64,000 nucleotides of DNA from positions 1,481,129 to 1,545,128 of the forward strand of contig SCFE01000096.1 in assembly GCA_004352715.1 (NCBI GenBank), given 5' to 3'. The notes under the pieces are model-generated. The model was not told the DNA's origin. It was given only the letters and a program-made list of their open reading frames with translations, and made no database searches. This DNA is from Hofstenia miamia (Eukaryota > Xenacoelomorpha > Acoela). Made by a program: the position numbers and the translations under genes. Shown here piece by piece: positions 25,771 to 34,400 of this stretch (within the stretch, counting starts at the first letter, position 1; each line of letters begins with the position of its first letter).

Positions 25771-28114
25771 CCGTAGAAAATGACTATAAAAATTATTTAG
25801 AGCTATTTTTCAATTTTTATCTAACTATTTAGCGCATACACTAGTTGGTATGAAGATATTGTAAATAATGTATACACAAAAAATTTTAATAAATTTGAGT
25901 GAAAAATCTTTTCGGTATGCTACACTTATAATTGTTGCGCCAGATATACGCATCACCAAATTATTTTGCACCAGATATATGCATCAGAGTTGCAAAAGGG
26001 TCACCTTGTCGCCGAGTCTACTGGGCCACAGGGTCATACTTATTATATAAACAAATTATTGAAATAAATTCGAAGTGAAGCATTCGAATGTCTTTAAAGA
26101 CCAGTGTGATGTTTTTTTTCATTTCAATGTCGATGCAAGTATTTCTACCAAAGCCCTACAAACAACGTTCTAATTTTTGACAAAAAAGAATCTTTATTTT
26201 GCAGTTTTGCCGGATCTCTCCTGGTCAAATCTTATACAAGTTGTAAGGACCGGTTGTAGCTCTGATATGTATATGTATTTGACTGCGAATTATGGCATCC
26301 TTCATTTCATTTTGACATAGTGTTTCGATTAAAAGATTTATTCCATGAGTACCAACTTCATATTTAATTAAACCTAGAACTTTCCTGCTAGTGACAATTG
26401 TCACTTTTTAGATAGGCTTCACAAAATTAATTTAGAAGGCTGTCTTAAAGCTATTTAAACATCATTTTCTTTTAATTTTTGTTATATTAAATATCTTATT
26501 CATTAAAATACTATGTTTTTTCAATAAAGATTTTTGTAATAAACGAGTGATTTTTTAATAGTGAGAATGGTCACTAGCAAGGTAGTTAGTGAGTGCGTCA
26601 GAACAAGGTTGTTCTAAGGTTAAAATCAATAAAAAATATTCAATCAAATTCGAAAATGATCAGTTTGGAAAATGGGTTAATCAAATTCTAAGAACATTGC
26701 CGATAAGTTATTTAGACACTTAGTTTTTTTGTGTGTTAATAGTAAGGTTTACATATAAATGTTTATTCATTTTAACTGTTACTCAATAAATGCTAAATTT
26801 TTTGAGAACTTAGAAATGTAAATTATATTTTTAAAACGTTGTTTATAATTCTATTGCATTTAGTCCATTTAGTTTGATTTACGTACTTTGTTTGCTAATA
26901 TTCAATCTAGGTTTTTTTTGAAAGCCTCAGACCGGCATAGCCCATATCCAGCTCTGATCTGAAATTGGCCTGCACTGAACATAGCAAGGACATCAATGGT
27001 GCTAATTGACTTTTGTTGATTCTTATAGAAATGTTCCTTATAAAATAAATTTGCATAATTCAAACATGAAAAAATAATTTTTTAAGTTACTTGAAAGCTT
27101 TTCAATATAACAATCATAGAAAAAAAATTATCACCACATCGCACCAAACGCCGATTGTGTTCCCCTTTAGTATTAAATGGTTTAAAAAGGGTCTTATTGA
27201 AATATTCGATGTCCAAATTGCATTGTAATTGGGCTGAAGATTTTTTCAAGCATCAAGCGCGTAATCAGAGTGTAATTATTTTTCATGTGAACTGACGATC
27301 ACATCTTTCAAAGGAACGACTTGTGGCAACTGTATGGCTATATTCTGCAATTAATTATACATCACAATTACATTTTAAATTTGTTCCTTTTCCCACGAAA
27401 TCTTCTAACTATTGCAATGACAACTCAGTTATTTACATTCAAAAATTTTCTCATTATATTTTGTAACCAAATGCAACAATTTGGATAAGGTTGAATTTTT
27501 TAGAGTTCGGGTCGGGCTTGAAAATCTCAAATTCATTTTCAATCCCCAGTTACAAAGTTACTACATCCCTTCCTTGCAATCGTTTTTGTAATTTGCGAAA
27601 TTAGACACAATTTAAGTGGTAGAATTATATCCAAGACTTGCAGTGTTATTTATATTTTACTTCATTAAATCGCAACACCGCTGTTGAAATAGTTCTTCAT
27701 GCGTTCTTTGGATTGTCAACTTCAAAACAAGCGCATTCATTCTTTCTAATTGAACACAAATATTTACGTGTAAATTTTACTTGGAAAATTATTTTAGATA
27801 ACGTTCCCGGAATGTGCACTTGTCCTGGAAATAAGGTTCTAGAGTACGCTAACACTAACATTTGTATCAAACCCACTGACTGTCCTTGCTACCACAATGG
27901 ACGCTCATATGAAAAAGGCGAGCTGACAATGCGAAGCTGCAATTTGTGCACTTGTGTAGGTCGTCATTGGAATTGTACCACAAATGAATGTGAAGGTATT
28001 TGTTCTGTTGTTGGCGATCCTCATTATGAAACTTTCGATGGAATAAATTATGACTTCGAAGGCGCATGTCGATACATGATGGCAGAAGAAATCAACGGTT
28101 TATTTAAAATTGAG
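12254..28114 (+). CDS. Multi-exon secreted VWF/mucin-like D-domain protein (VWD-C8-TIL repeats), 3' end incomplete
   Basis: This is the span of a gene for a large extracellular cysteine-rich protein; the exons are listed separately. Fourteen exons were joined by hand: every one has AG/GT borders, all intron phases agree (0,0,0,0,0,1,2,0,2,2,1,2,1 in order), and no in-frame stop occurs in about 900 codons. Domain order is VWD1 (exons 1-4), C8 (5-6), TIL (6-7), VWD2 (8-10), C8 (10-11), TIL (12), a short E-type module plus a free-standing TIL' (13-14), then the start of VWD3 (14). A free TIL' between D2 and D3 is the D1-D2-D'-D3 plan of von Willebrand factor and gel-forming mucins, proteins that polymerise through disulphides; that this one does so is inference. 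No signal-peptide exon was identified. The rest of VWD3 and everything after it is missing or tentative. Hemolectin/hemocytin-like or SCO-spondin-like genes are alternatives within the same superfamily. No symbol is assigned. Confidence 0.92.
12599..13028. mobile_element. hAT-type non-autonomous element (430 bp) in intron 1 of the D-domain gene
   Basis: The left end CAGTGGCTTCACTG and the right end (complement CAGTGGCGTCGCACTG) are hAT-like termini. The flanking octamers are CATTAGTT (12591-12598) and CATTAAAT (13029-13036), six of eight alike, as expected for an old 8-bp duplication. Internal GGGGGCCTGGT and GGGGGCATGGTACGG sit next to the ends. No transposase is inside. Confidence 0.7.
14268..14690. 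repeat. Dispersed repeat, copy 1 (intron 1)
   Basis: Copy 1 of a roughly 450-bp family, also at 39848-40310 in the same orientation. Shared features in order: GG(C/T)GATT...GACCTAAAAA, GTATTTTGA(T/C), TTGACCTTATTTGACC, ATAAAATTAAAACG, and TTGACTTATTGACTTTTGCGC at the end. No termini or coding frame are seen. Confidence 0.6.
15566..15649 (+). CDS. Exon 2: VWD1 beta-strand segment
   Basis: Twenty-eight codons, phase 0 at both ends, between TATGTTTAG and GTAGGT. The peptide opens KVTVVVGGDLNLEL, which continues the C-x-K-V-T-V-x-x-G-G pattern seen after the paired cysteines of a VWD domain. It follows exon 1 in frame across a 3.1-kb intron that contains a hAT-type element and a dispersed repeat. 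Confidence 0.85.
15691..15828 (+). CDS. Exon 3: VWD1 middle segment
   Basis: Forty-six codons, phase 0-0, from ATCCTAG to the donor AAG|GTAATT. An in-frame TAG lies directly before the exon (15688-15690), so the acceptor at 15690 is fixed. The peptide starts NAVYNFSTLAVNSQ and ends QFSLKFTK, matching the V-x-V-N-x-Q-x-V...  strand pattern and the strand that precedes the calcium loop of VWD. The intron before it is only 41 bases, the shortest in the gene. Confidence 0.83.
16574..16729 (+). CDS. Exon 4: VWD1 calcium-loop segment with KGLCG
   Basis: Fifty-two codons, phase 0-0, from TATGTTTAG to GAG|GTAAGT, a consensus donor. The peptide contains YMKGLCGDYNDHIENEF, the family's C-G-L-C-G-N-Y-N-x-x-x-x-N-D-F calcium loop. 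The first cysteine of the usual CGLC pair is replaced by Lys; the second Cys, the acidic and Asn ligand positions and the closing aromatic are kept. The end, YAAQFANSWKLE, is the normal close of a VWD domain (x-F-A-x-S-W). Confidence 0.92.
17040..17500. other. Higher-GC insert in intron 4, unidentified
   Basis: Within the intron between exons 4 and 5 this stretch is visibly less AT-rich than its surroundings. It holds a 133-codon open frame on the minus strand (17428 to 17027) and broken open stretches on the plus strand. I do not recognise either as a known family. A decayed mobile element or processed gene fragment is the likeliest reading. Confidence 0.3.
17680..17814 (+). CDS. Exon 5: first half of C8-1
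   Basis: Forty-five codons, phase 0-0, from CATGTTTAG to TCG|GTAAGT. Five cysteines in the order NNCPD...RCLQSDCPD...ALCSQM...FASCAAS match the linker and first part of a C8 domain, including the A-x-x-x-C and L-F-x-x-C positions. The preceding 950-bp intron carries a higher-GC insert at about 17040-17500. Confidence 0.85.
18582..18732 (+). CDS. Exon 6: second half of C8-1, start of TIL-1
   Basis: One hundred fifty-one bases, phase 0 to phase 1, ending GAAG|GTAACT. The peptide begins YCDAAIVDPDNAVNEQVC and ends EWREDDFCPKECPEG. The D-P-x-x...C...C-x-x-x-x-x-x-C...W-R...F-C-P-x-x-C-P arrangement is the canonical end of C8 running into TIL. The acceptor is the second AG of GAAGAG at 18581, after a pyrimidine-rich run; the first AG would break the frame. 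Confidence 0.85.
19342..19567 (+). CDS. Exon 7: TIL-1 domain
   Basis: Two hundred twenty-six bases, phase 1 to phase 2, from TTTTTAG to TTG|GTAAGA (the split codon becomes Cys with the next exon). The peptide has the trypsin-inhibitor-like cysteine pattern: APSCPRTCATAG, then SCYEESVSGCFCPDGKY, then CVSKQDCKCFFEGQSYNYGD. G-C-F-C-P-x-G and the D-C-x-C-x-x-x-G-x-x-Y-x-x-G step into the E module are diagnostic of D-assembly TIL/VWC-like segments. Confidence 0.92.
20696..20834 (+). CDS. Exon 8: E module and start of VWD2
   Basis: One hundred thirty-nine bases, phase 2 to phase 0, between TTTTTAG and CAG|GTATTC. It completes the E module (CLGGNWECTYYKCDGVC) and opens the second VWD domain (IEGHSHFKTFDGKEYTF, then GTCEYVLVQ). 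The motif at the GDPH position is GHSH. A (TA)n microsatellite lies about 180 bases into the next intron. Confidence 0.92.
21019..21070. repeat. (TA)n / GATA microsatellite in intron 8
   Basis: About 36 bases of TA followed by TAGATAGATATAGATATA. Confidence 0.95.
21882..22072 (+). CDS. Exon 9: VWD2 middle segment
   Basis: One hundred ninety-one bases, phase 0 to phase 2, between TTATTTTAG and GAC|GTAAAG. The peptide has SYDCQGQHSCKKSL, the paired cysteines expected after the first VWD strand, then the strand EGEGLISISLKGIEVIIEG. This exon does the job that exons 2 and part of 1 do in VWD1, so the two D domains have different intron positions. Confidence 0.88.
22400..22699 (+). CDS. Exon 10: VWD2 calcium loop, start of C8-2
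   Basis: Three hundred bases, phase 2 to phase 2, from AAATTTAG to ATTAG|GTAAAG. The peptide carries TKVKGLCGYFDYNPTNDY: again KGLCG instead of CGLCG. It goes on through VLNFANQLKVGNGICPN, the end of VWD2, into the linker to C8-2 with one further Cys (DTDLCGTYSIR). Confidence 0.92.
23599..23846 (+). CDS. Exon 11: C8-2 domain
   Basis: Two hundred forty-eight bases, phase 2 to phase 1, from TACATTTAG to TGCG|GTATGT. Cysteines fall as AHCALL, FESCRNKIPVGAYYKRCLEDYC, SKCTQMNAYAHDC and GICG, and a GWRDE segment near the end is the W-R of C8. The spacing fits the C8 family throughout. Confidence 0.9.
24497..24752 (+). CDS. Exon 12: TIL-2 domain
   Basis: Two hundred fifty-six bases, phase 1 to phase 2, from GCTTTAG to ATG|GTAATT. 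The peptide starts MTCPHAGMAFSENAPSCKYSC, with GGCSCPTDQTFSLENKICIP and SDCACYFLEKKYAS following: the complete TIL cysteine ladder and the step into an E module. The last codon is split and becomes Cys with the next exon. Confidence 0.92.
25466..25614 (+). CDS. Exon 13: E2 module end and first half of TIL'
   Basis: One hundred forty-nine bases, phase 2 to phase 1, from ATTATTTAG to ATGG|GTTAGT. It gives CNCSEGEFSCEITEFCSTDC (end of the E module after TIL-2) and then PGNLEFAEDVAPCIPTC, the start of a second TIL that has no VWD or C8 before it. In VWF and mucins such a lone TIL is the D' module between D2 and D3. Confidence 0.88.
25736..25768. repeat. (TA)n microsatellite in intron 13
   Basis: Pure TA repeat of about 33 bases. 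Confidence 0.95.
26588..27671. repeat. Intron 13 segment, copy 1 of a large duplication
   Basis: From about GTGCGTCAGAACAAGG to TTTTACTTCATTA this segment is repeated at 29268-30417, with small indels and scattered substitutions (a few per cent). The duplicate stops at the scaffold gap 126 bases before the position of exon 14. Confidence 0.9.
27798..28114 (+). CDS. Exon 14: TIL' end, E' module, start of VWD3
   Basis: Three hundred seventeen bases, phase 1 to phase 0, from ATTATTTTAG to GAG|GTGAGA. The peptide runs MCTCPGNKVLEYANTNIC and DCPCYHNGRSYEKGEL (end of TIL'), then CTCVGRHWNCTTNECEGIC (E'), then VVGDPHYETFDGINYDFEG and CRYMMAEEINGLFKIE, the start of a third VWD. This copy keeps the consensus GDPHY that the first two domains lack. 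The intron before it (25615-27797) is 2.2 kb, and its 3' half reappears at 29148-30417. Confidence 0.92.
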
Positions 28115-28607
28115 GTGAGATTAGAACATACTTGAAGCATTTCTGATGTTTTCAGTTTTTATTTATCACTAAGATACCCAATAACTTAAGAAATTGTTTA
28201 CTTTTATATAATTTCACTAAAGCCAACAGTGTGTGTGTGCACTAAAGAGTGACATCGGGTACCCGATTTCGGGTTTTGGGTAGGGTCGGTTATAAAGATT
28301 AGATTGATTATTAAAAAATACTTGTGTTAATCACTGCTTGATTTGAGAAAAATCCAAGACGTTAAGTAATAACAATGAATTGCTGTTTCTTTTTTCAGAA
28401 AATGATTGGTGTTAATGATTACTTGATCGGACGCAGATCAACAATTCAAATCAAAGTCAGCGTTTCGGGTCGAGTCGAGTTGGGTTCGGGTCCTATTGTA
28501 TCTCTTGTGTGCACCTCTAAATACTTTGATAAGTAGTATGAATTTTGAGCTTAGTACTATAACTATTTTATTTTTTTGTCTGGTGATATATTTTGAATTT
28601 TTTTCAG

Positions 28608-28658
28608 CCAAACCATCCCGGAGAAACTATTCTGTCAATTTCTATTGAGAAAGCCAAT
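28608..28658 (+). CDS. Tentative VWD3 exon (17 codons)
   Basis: After a strong acceptor (TTTTTTTCAG) a phase-0 open segment reads PNHPGETILSISIEKAN and ends at AAT|GTGTGT. The piece resembles EGEGLISISLKG of VWD2 and would be the same beta strand of VWD3. The paired-cysteine segment expected before it was not found, so the join to exon 14 is unproven. Confidence 0.35.
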
Positions 28659-28902
28659 GTGTGTATGAACACTTGTTACTTTTATCAAGGGATAACTCTT
28701 TTTTTCAAAAACAACCTCATTTAATTTGCATAGTGCACCCATATTCATGCTCGCATAATTACTTCGTTGGAGGTGTATTCTGTTAAATCGTTATTAAATA
28801 ACGACTGAAAAATAGGATTTTACAACCTAAATTTTCAAAAGATGGCGTATTATGCTATACTAACATGTATCCCTTTCACACAAATAATTCTACATCTATC
28901 AG

Positions 28903-28977
28903 GACAGCTTCGACTTTCCGCACAGCACGCTTGAACAAGGCTTGGCCGGTTTAATTACAGAAAATAAGATGTTTGAG
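28903..28977 (+). CDS. Tentative VWD3 exon (25 codons)
   Basis: Between ATCTATCAG and GAG|GTTACT there is a phase 0-0 open segment starting DSFDFPHSTLEQGLAG and ending ENKMFE. The pattern (L/F-P, G-L-x-G, F-E) fits the V-N-G...L-P...G part of a VWD domain, equivalent to exon 3. The donor is weak. The next candidate exon (29095-29134) needs phase 1 and so does not join cleanly. Confidence 0.38.
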
Positions 28978-29094
28978 GTTACTTCTTGACCACCCCCATC
29001 CATTAATTTATACTTGAATAATAGGGATGAAAAGAATTTGCAAGTGTTTACAGAAATCGGATTTTTTATAGTTAAATGCTTTCTCTTGTTTCAG

Positions 29095-29134
29095 GAACAG
29101 AATTAATCTTTAGCACAAATATTAACTATAACAG
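29095..29134 (+). CDS. Tentative VWD3 exon (40 nt), last before assembly break
   Basis: A very good acceptor (CTCTTGTTTCAG) and a donor ACAG|GTGACA flank 40 bases that read TELIFSTNINYNR in the one open frame, similar to the VWD strand before the calcium loop. It needs a phase-1 predecessor, which the preceding candidate offers only through an alternative weak donor (GCCG|GTTTAA). Thirteen bases downstream the assembly is broken by a single N. Confidence 0.33.
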
Positions 29135-29147
29135 GTGACAAGATTTT

Positions 29148-30417
29148 NGTGCGTCAGAACAAGGTTGTTCTAAGGTTAAAATCAATAAAAAATATTCAAT
29201 CAAATTCGAAAATGATCAGTTTGGAAAATGGGTTAATCAAATTCTAAGAACATTGCCGATAAGCTAGTTATTTTTTAATAGTGAGAATGGTCACTAGCAA
29301 GGTAGTTAGTGAGTGCGTCAGAACAAGGTTGTTCTAAGGTTAAAATCAATAAAAAATATTCAATCAAATTCGAAAATGATCAGTTTGGAAAATGGGTTAA
29401 TCAAATTCTAAGAACATTGCCGATAAGTTATTTAGACACTTAGTTTTTGTGTGTAGTAAGGTTTACATATAAATGTTTATTCATTTTAACTGTTACTCAA
29501 TAAATGCTAAATTTTTTGAGAACTTAGAAATGTAAATTATATTTTTAAAACGTTGTTTATAATTCTATTGAATTTAGTCCATTTGGTTTGATTTACGTAC
29601 ATTGTTGCGTAATATTCAATCTAGGTTTTTTTCAAAGTTCGGTTCATTTTTTGCAATACTTCGACCTAAGCCTCATACCGGCATAGGCCATATCCAGCTC
29701 TGATCTGAAATTGGCCTGCACTGAACATAGCAAGGACATCAATGGTGCCAATTGACTTTTGTTGATTCTTATAAAAATGTTCCGTATAAAATAAATTTGC
29801 ATAATTCAAACATGAAAAAATAATTTTTTAAGTTACTTGAAAGCTTTTCAATATAACAATCATAGAAAAAAAATTTATCACCACACCGCACCAAACGCCG
29901 ATTGTGTTCCCCTTTAGTATTAAATGGTTTATTAAAAAGGGTCTTATTGAAATATTCGATGTCCAAATTGCATTGTAATTGGGCTGAAGATTTTTTCAAG
30001 CATCAAGCGCGTAATCAGAGTGTAATTATTTTTCATGTGAACTGACGACCACATCTTTCAAAGGAACGACTTGTGGCAACTGTATGGCTATATTCTGCAA
30101 TTAATTATACATCACAATTACATTTTAAATTTGTTCCTTTTCCCACGAAATCTTCTAACTATTGCAATGACAACTCAGTTATTTACATTCAAAAATTTTC
30201 TCATTATATTTTGTAACCAAATGCAACAATTTGGATAAGGTTGAATTTTTTAGAGTTCGGGTCGGGCTTGAAAATCTCAAATTCATTTTCAATCCCCAGT
30301 TACAAAGTTACTACATCCCTTCCTTGCAATCGTTTTTGTAATTTGCGAAATTAGACACAATTTAAGTGGTAGAATTATATCCAAGACTTGCAGTGTTATT
30401 TATATTTTACTTCATTA
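29148..30417. repeat. Duplicate of intron 13 after a single N, ending at the scaffold gap
   Basis: After the N at 29147 the segment 29148-29266 matches 26594-26710, then a short bridge leads to a second, longer copy (29268-30417) of 26553-27671. Differences include a 30-base insert (TTCGGTTCATTTTTTGC...) near 29640 and small indels. Either an allelic contig was placed in tandem, or the VWD3 exon region is truly duplicated with the second exon hidden in the gap. Confidence 0.85.
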
Positions 30418-31417
30418 NNNNNNNNNNNNNNNNNNNNNNNNNNNNNNNNNNNNNNNNNNNNNNNNNNNNNNNNNNNNNNNNNNNNNNNNNNNNNNNNNNN
30501 NNNNNNNNNNNNNNNNNNNNNNNNNNNNNNNNNNNNNNNNNNNNNNNNNNNNNNNNNNNNNNNNNNNNNNNNNNNNNNNNNNNNNNNNNNNNNNNNNNNN
30601 NNNNNNNNNNNNNNNNNNNNNNNNNNNNNNNNNNNNNNNNNNNNNNNNNNNNNNNNNNNNNNNNNNNNNNNNNNNNNNNNNNNNNNNNNNNNNNNNNNNN
30701 NNNNNNNNNNNNNNNNNNNNNNNNNNNNNNNNNNNNNNNNNNNNNNNNNNNNNNNNNNNNNNNNNNNNNNNNNNNNNNNNNNNNNNNNNNNNNNNNNNNN
30801 NNNNNNNNNNNNNNNNNNNNNNNNNNNNNNNNNNNNNNNNNNNNNNNNNNNNNNNNNNNNNNNNNNNNNNNNNNNNNNNNNNNNNNNNNNNNNNNNNNNN
30901 NNNNNNNNNNNNNNNNNNNNNNNNNNNNNNNNNNNNNNNNNNNNNNNNNNNNNNNNNNNNNNNNNNNNNNNNNNNNNNNNNNNNNNNNNNNNNNNNNNNN
31001 NNNNNNNNNNNNNNNNNNNNNNNNNNNNNNNNNNNNNNNNNNNNNNNNNNNNNNNNNNNNNNNNNNNNNNNNNNNNNNNNNNNNNNNNNNNNNNNNNNNN
31101 NNNNNNNNNNNNNNNNNNNNNNNNNNNNNNNNNNNNNNNNNNNNNNNNNNNNNNNNNNNNNNNNNNNNNNNNNNNNNNNNNNNNNNNNNNNNNNNNNNNN
31201 NNNNNNNNNNNNNNNNNNNNNNNNNNNNNNNNNNNNNNNNNNNNNNNNNNNNNNNNNNNNNNNNNNNNNNNNNNNNNNNNNNNNNNNNNNNNNNNNNNNN
31301 NNNNNNNNNNNNNNNNNNNNNNNNNNNNNNNNNNNNNNNNNNNNNNNNNNNNNNNNNNNNNNNNNNNNNNNNNNNNNNNNNNNNNNNNNNNNNNNNNNNN
31401 NNNNNNNNNNNNNNNNN
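30418..31417. other. Scaffold gap, 1000 N
   Basis: Exactly 1000 N, a nominal gap length. It begins where the duplicated intron would next reach the VWD3 exon. A microsatellite-like TATATATATGTACATATG borders it on the right. Confidence 0.99.
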
Positions 31418-31426
31418 TATATATAT

Positions 31427-34400
31427 GTACATATGAGATATCATATGAGGTATAACAATAGAGATACTAATAACACATTTCAAGCTTCATTAGAGAATCA
31501 ATCTCCAGAACTTGAAAATCACTAATAGATTACTGCAAACAGCATCGTTGTGTCAGATTCAGCACTGAAAACAACTTGTACCAAAAAATATTTTGCTGAA
31601 TCCTGATTGTCTTTCATTCATTTATCAATATATTAGCAAGACAATTTGATTTTATTTGCCTGAAAAACTAGAAAGTTCATAAAAAATATTTTAGGCTTTT
31701 TACTGGTAAGCTAAACCACCCAATAATTTACAACTGGTAATTGTTTGAAATTTAGGTAGATTGAAAAGATTTTAGAAAAATAGCAAGCAAATAGTCACTT
31801 TGTATTTTAAGCAAAGATTTATGAACCGACATTCTGTCATAATTTCTAACATTATGACTTTTGATTTCATTTTTATCAGCAAAAATTTGCTTGATTAATG
31901 CATAGCAATGAAAATGGGCTTGGGTTGGGGTCGTTTGAACTTTTTGCGGAATTCTTCATTGTATTTTGGCCTTACACTGAGTGTGAGTCAAACTTAGGTT
32001 AATGAGCCAACAAAGCACTAATAGTATGTACACGGAATTGCATTTTAAATTATTAATTGCTGAGTAGTGTGTGGTATTAAGAAAGTACTCGAAGCTATAT
32101 GTTCCTTCATTACAATTTATTTGTGAGTAAACTGAGTAAACCAATTGCACTTGGGTCTAGAACTTCGGCTCATTTACAACTTTTGTTAGGAAAACAGGTC
32201 ATTTGTAAAGAATCAGAAAGCTAAATGAAGATGAAAATTATTAATTGGAATTGGTAAAGAATAGAAAGGTAATTACCGCGAACAGCGTTGACGGCCGAAA
32301 GGAGAAGGATTCCACTCCGCATGAAAGACCAAATGAACTACTGAGTACTCATCTTAAAAATGTGTCAGTTTTCCTATTGCTAAACCGCCTGCTTTTCACA
32401 AGTGGCTACTGGACGCTTGAGGGCTTGATTGTTCACATCCTTCCTTCATTAATCTGTCTCTTCCCGTAGAAACAATGATTCGCGTCAGCATTCTTAAATG
32501 CCCTTTATTAATTCAAATCAAGAATAAACACACACTTGTCTTTCATTCAATTCTCTCCAACTAAAGTCGACTGCAAAATCTGGCCAATATTAAATTTGTC
32601 TAACACAATAATCGATGCCTTCTCAGTTTTATTTTATCTAGTAAATAGGTTATTCCAATCGCTGCACGGTAGGAAACCAAATATAATTCAAAACTACACT
32701 CTCAAAACAGCCTAGAAAGTTTCAAATAAAACTATTACCAATGCCATGTAAGAACAAAAACAGAATAGCGGAATGCAAAACCAACACGTAATGCACGTAT
32801 ACAGTAATTTTTAAACTTAGCCCCCATTTTAAAGGAATTTCACATTTCTTCAATTTATTGACAATTCATTCATTCATTTTCAAAATTTTGGGGCAAAGGA
32901 ACAAACTTTGAATAGGTAGAGGCCTGCTACATATAGTTCCCCATGATGACCTTCGCCAGTGTCAAAAAGTTATAATACAATGGCCAACTATTTCGTAAAC
33001 TAGGTTAAAGAATTTTCCTACATCAATAAATACACTAAACAATCTTGCGATGCAAAGAAATTCAGTTGAAATCTGATAATGAACTCACTATGGAAACATA
33101 ATTAGATTTTAATTGACTTTTGACAAATTTTCTCAAATTGCAGATTGAAATTTTTGTAAATGCGTGATTTACTTTAAATTAAATAATTAAAAAGTAATTC
33201 GAAATAATTTATTATTTTGCAAAATGCGAATAGCAGCTTAGATCTGTAAAAGTAATAAATTCCTTCATGACGTGTCACCCCTCAGGCAAATAATTCCGAT
33301 CGATGTGTTGCCAATCCTTTCCAGAAAATTTGTAAAAACTTATAGACCAAATGATACTGAAAACTTAATCTTTATTGGTGAAGTCCACTAGGTTCAACTA
33401 GCAAGCAGGTTTAGCGGAAAGGGTGTACCATCCACCTATCTACTTATGTACCCTTCTCTAAAAGTTATTTGCTAATTTGTGGAAAATATGACTTATCACA
33501 AATTGGTCAAATCATAGTAGATGATGGATTTCTGAAGTGTGTATCGGAAAGACTTACCTAATAAAGTCAATCGTAGCATGGCGTCATTAAATAATATAAC
33601 GAATGTATACATTTACCACTAATCTTAAGTAATTACTTTAGGAGATATTAATGGGGCATTGTGTGCCAATTTAAGGGCATTGCATTACCTCTAGATTATT
33701 CATAAATTGGATTCATAAGAAATTTTTCGCCGATTTTTGTCTTGCCATTGGGCTCATATATGATATTAAAATTGAAAAAAATTATACTTGACAATATCAA
33801 TATTTTGGGTTACATAAGAGCCAATGCTTCATAAATAATTTAAGCACAAAAGCCGCGGAGCAAAAATAGTTTTATGGGCTAAAGTTTACTTCACTTAGCT
33901 TAGTTATTATTGACGTTAAATATTAAAAAGAAAAAATTTCCTACTATGCTTTGTTCAATATATTCCTAAAAATTATATGATGGAAAAAATTCATTATCAG
34001 TAGTTTATAATCATTTGCGGGCATGCTCGGGATCATCGAGGACCCGTGCCTACCTGGCTTCAGGATTAAACTTGCACATAGAAAAAGACAACGTTGCTTT
34101 AACTAAGAGGATCAAGCACATTTAAATCTTAAATATAAATATTTCTGCAGTAATAAAAAATTTAAAAAATTTAGAATAATTTATACAGGGTCTCATAAAA
34201 ACCAGATTGAAATTAAATTTGATGTTGCTCTTTGGATATTGTTCGACATTTGAGTTCTGAAAAGATTATTGCGTTCACTAACTATTTGTCTTTTCCCAAG
34301 TAGGTTTCGTACCTGATGATACTCTCTTGTAACTGACCATCATAAATACCTCCTAAGTAAAATGACGTATTTCACATTTTATATCATGTTTAGATAGATA

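Noticed and set aside
28399-28534. Open stretch after TTTTTTCAG reading KMIGVNDYLIG...
   Set aside because: The second half is GGGTCGAGTCGAGTTGGGTTCGGGTCC-type low-complexity sequence, matched by a similar run at 28256-28292, so it looks like a repeat rather than the missing VWD3 exon.
30366-31483. Very long open frames across the first gap
   Set aside because: They consist almost wholly of unknown bases (N) and carry no information. The same holds for those at 61882-62955.
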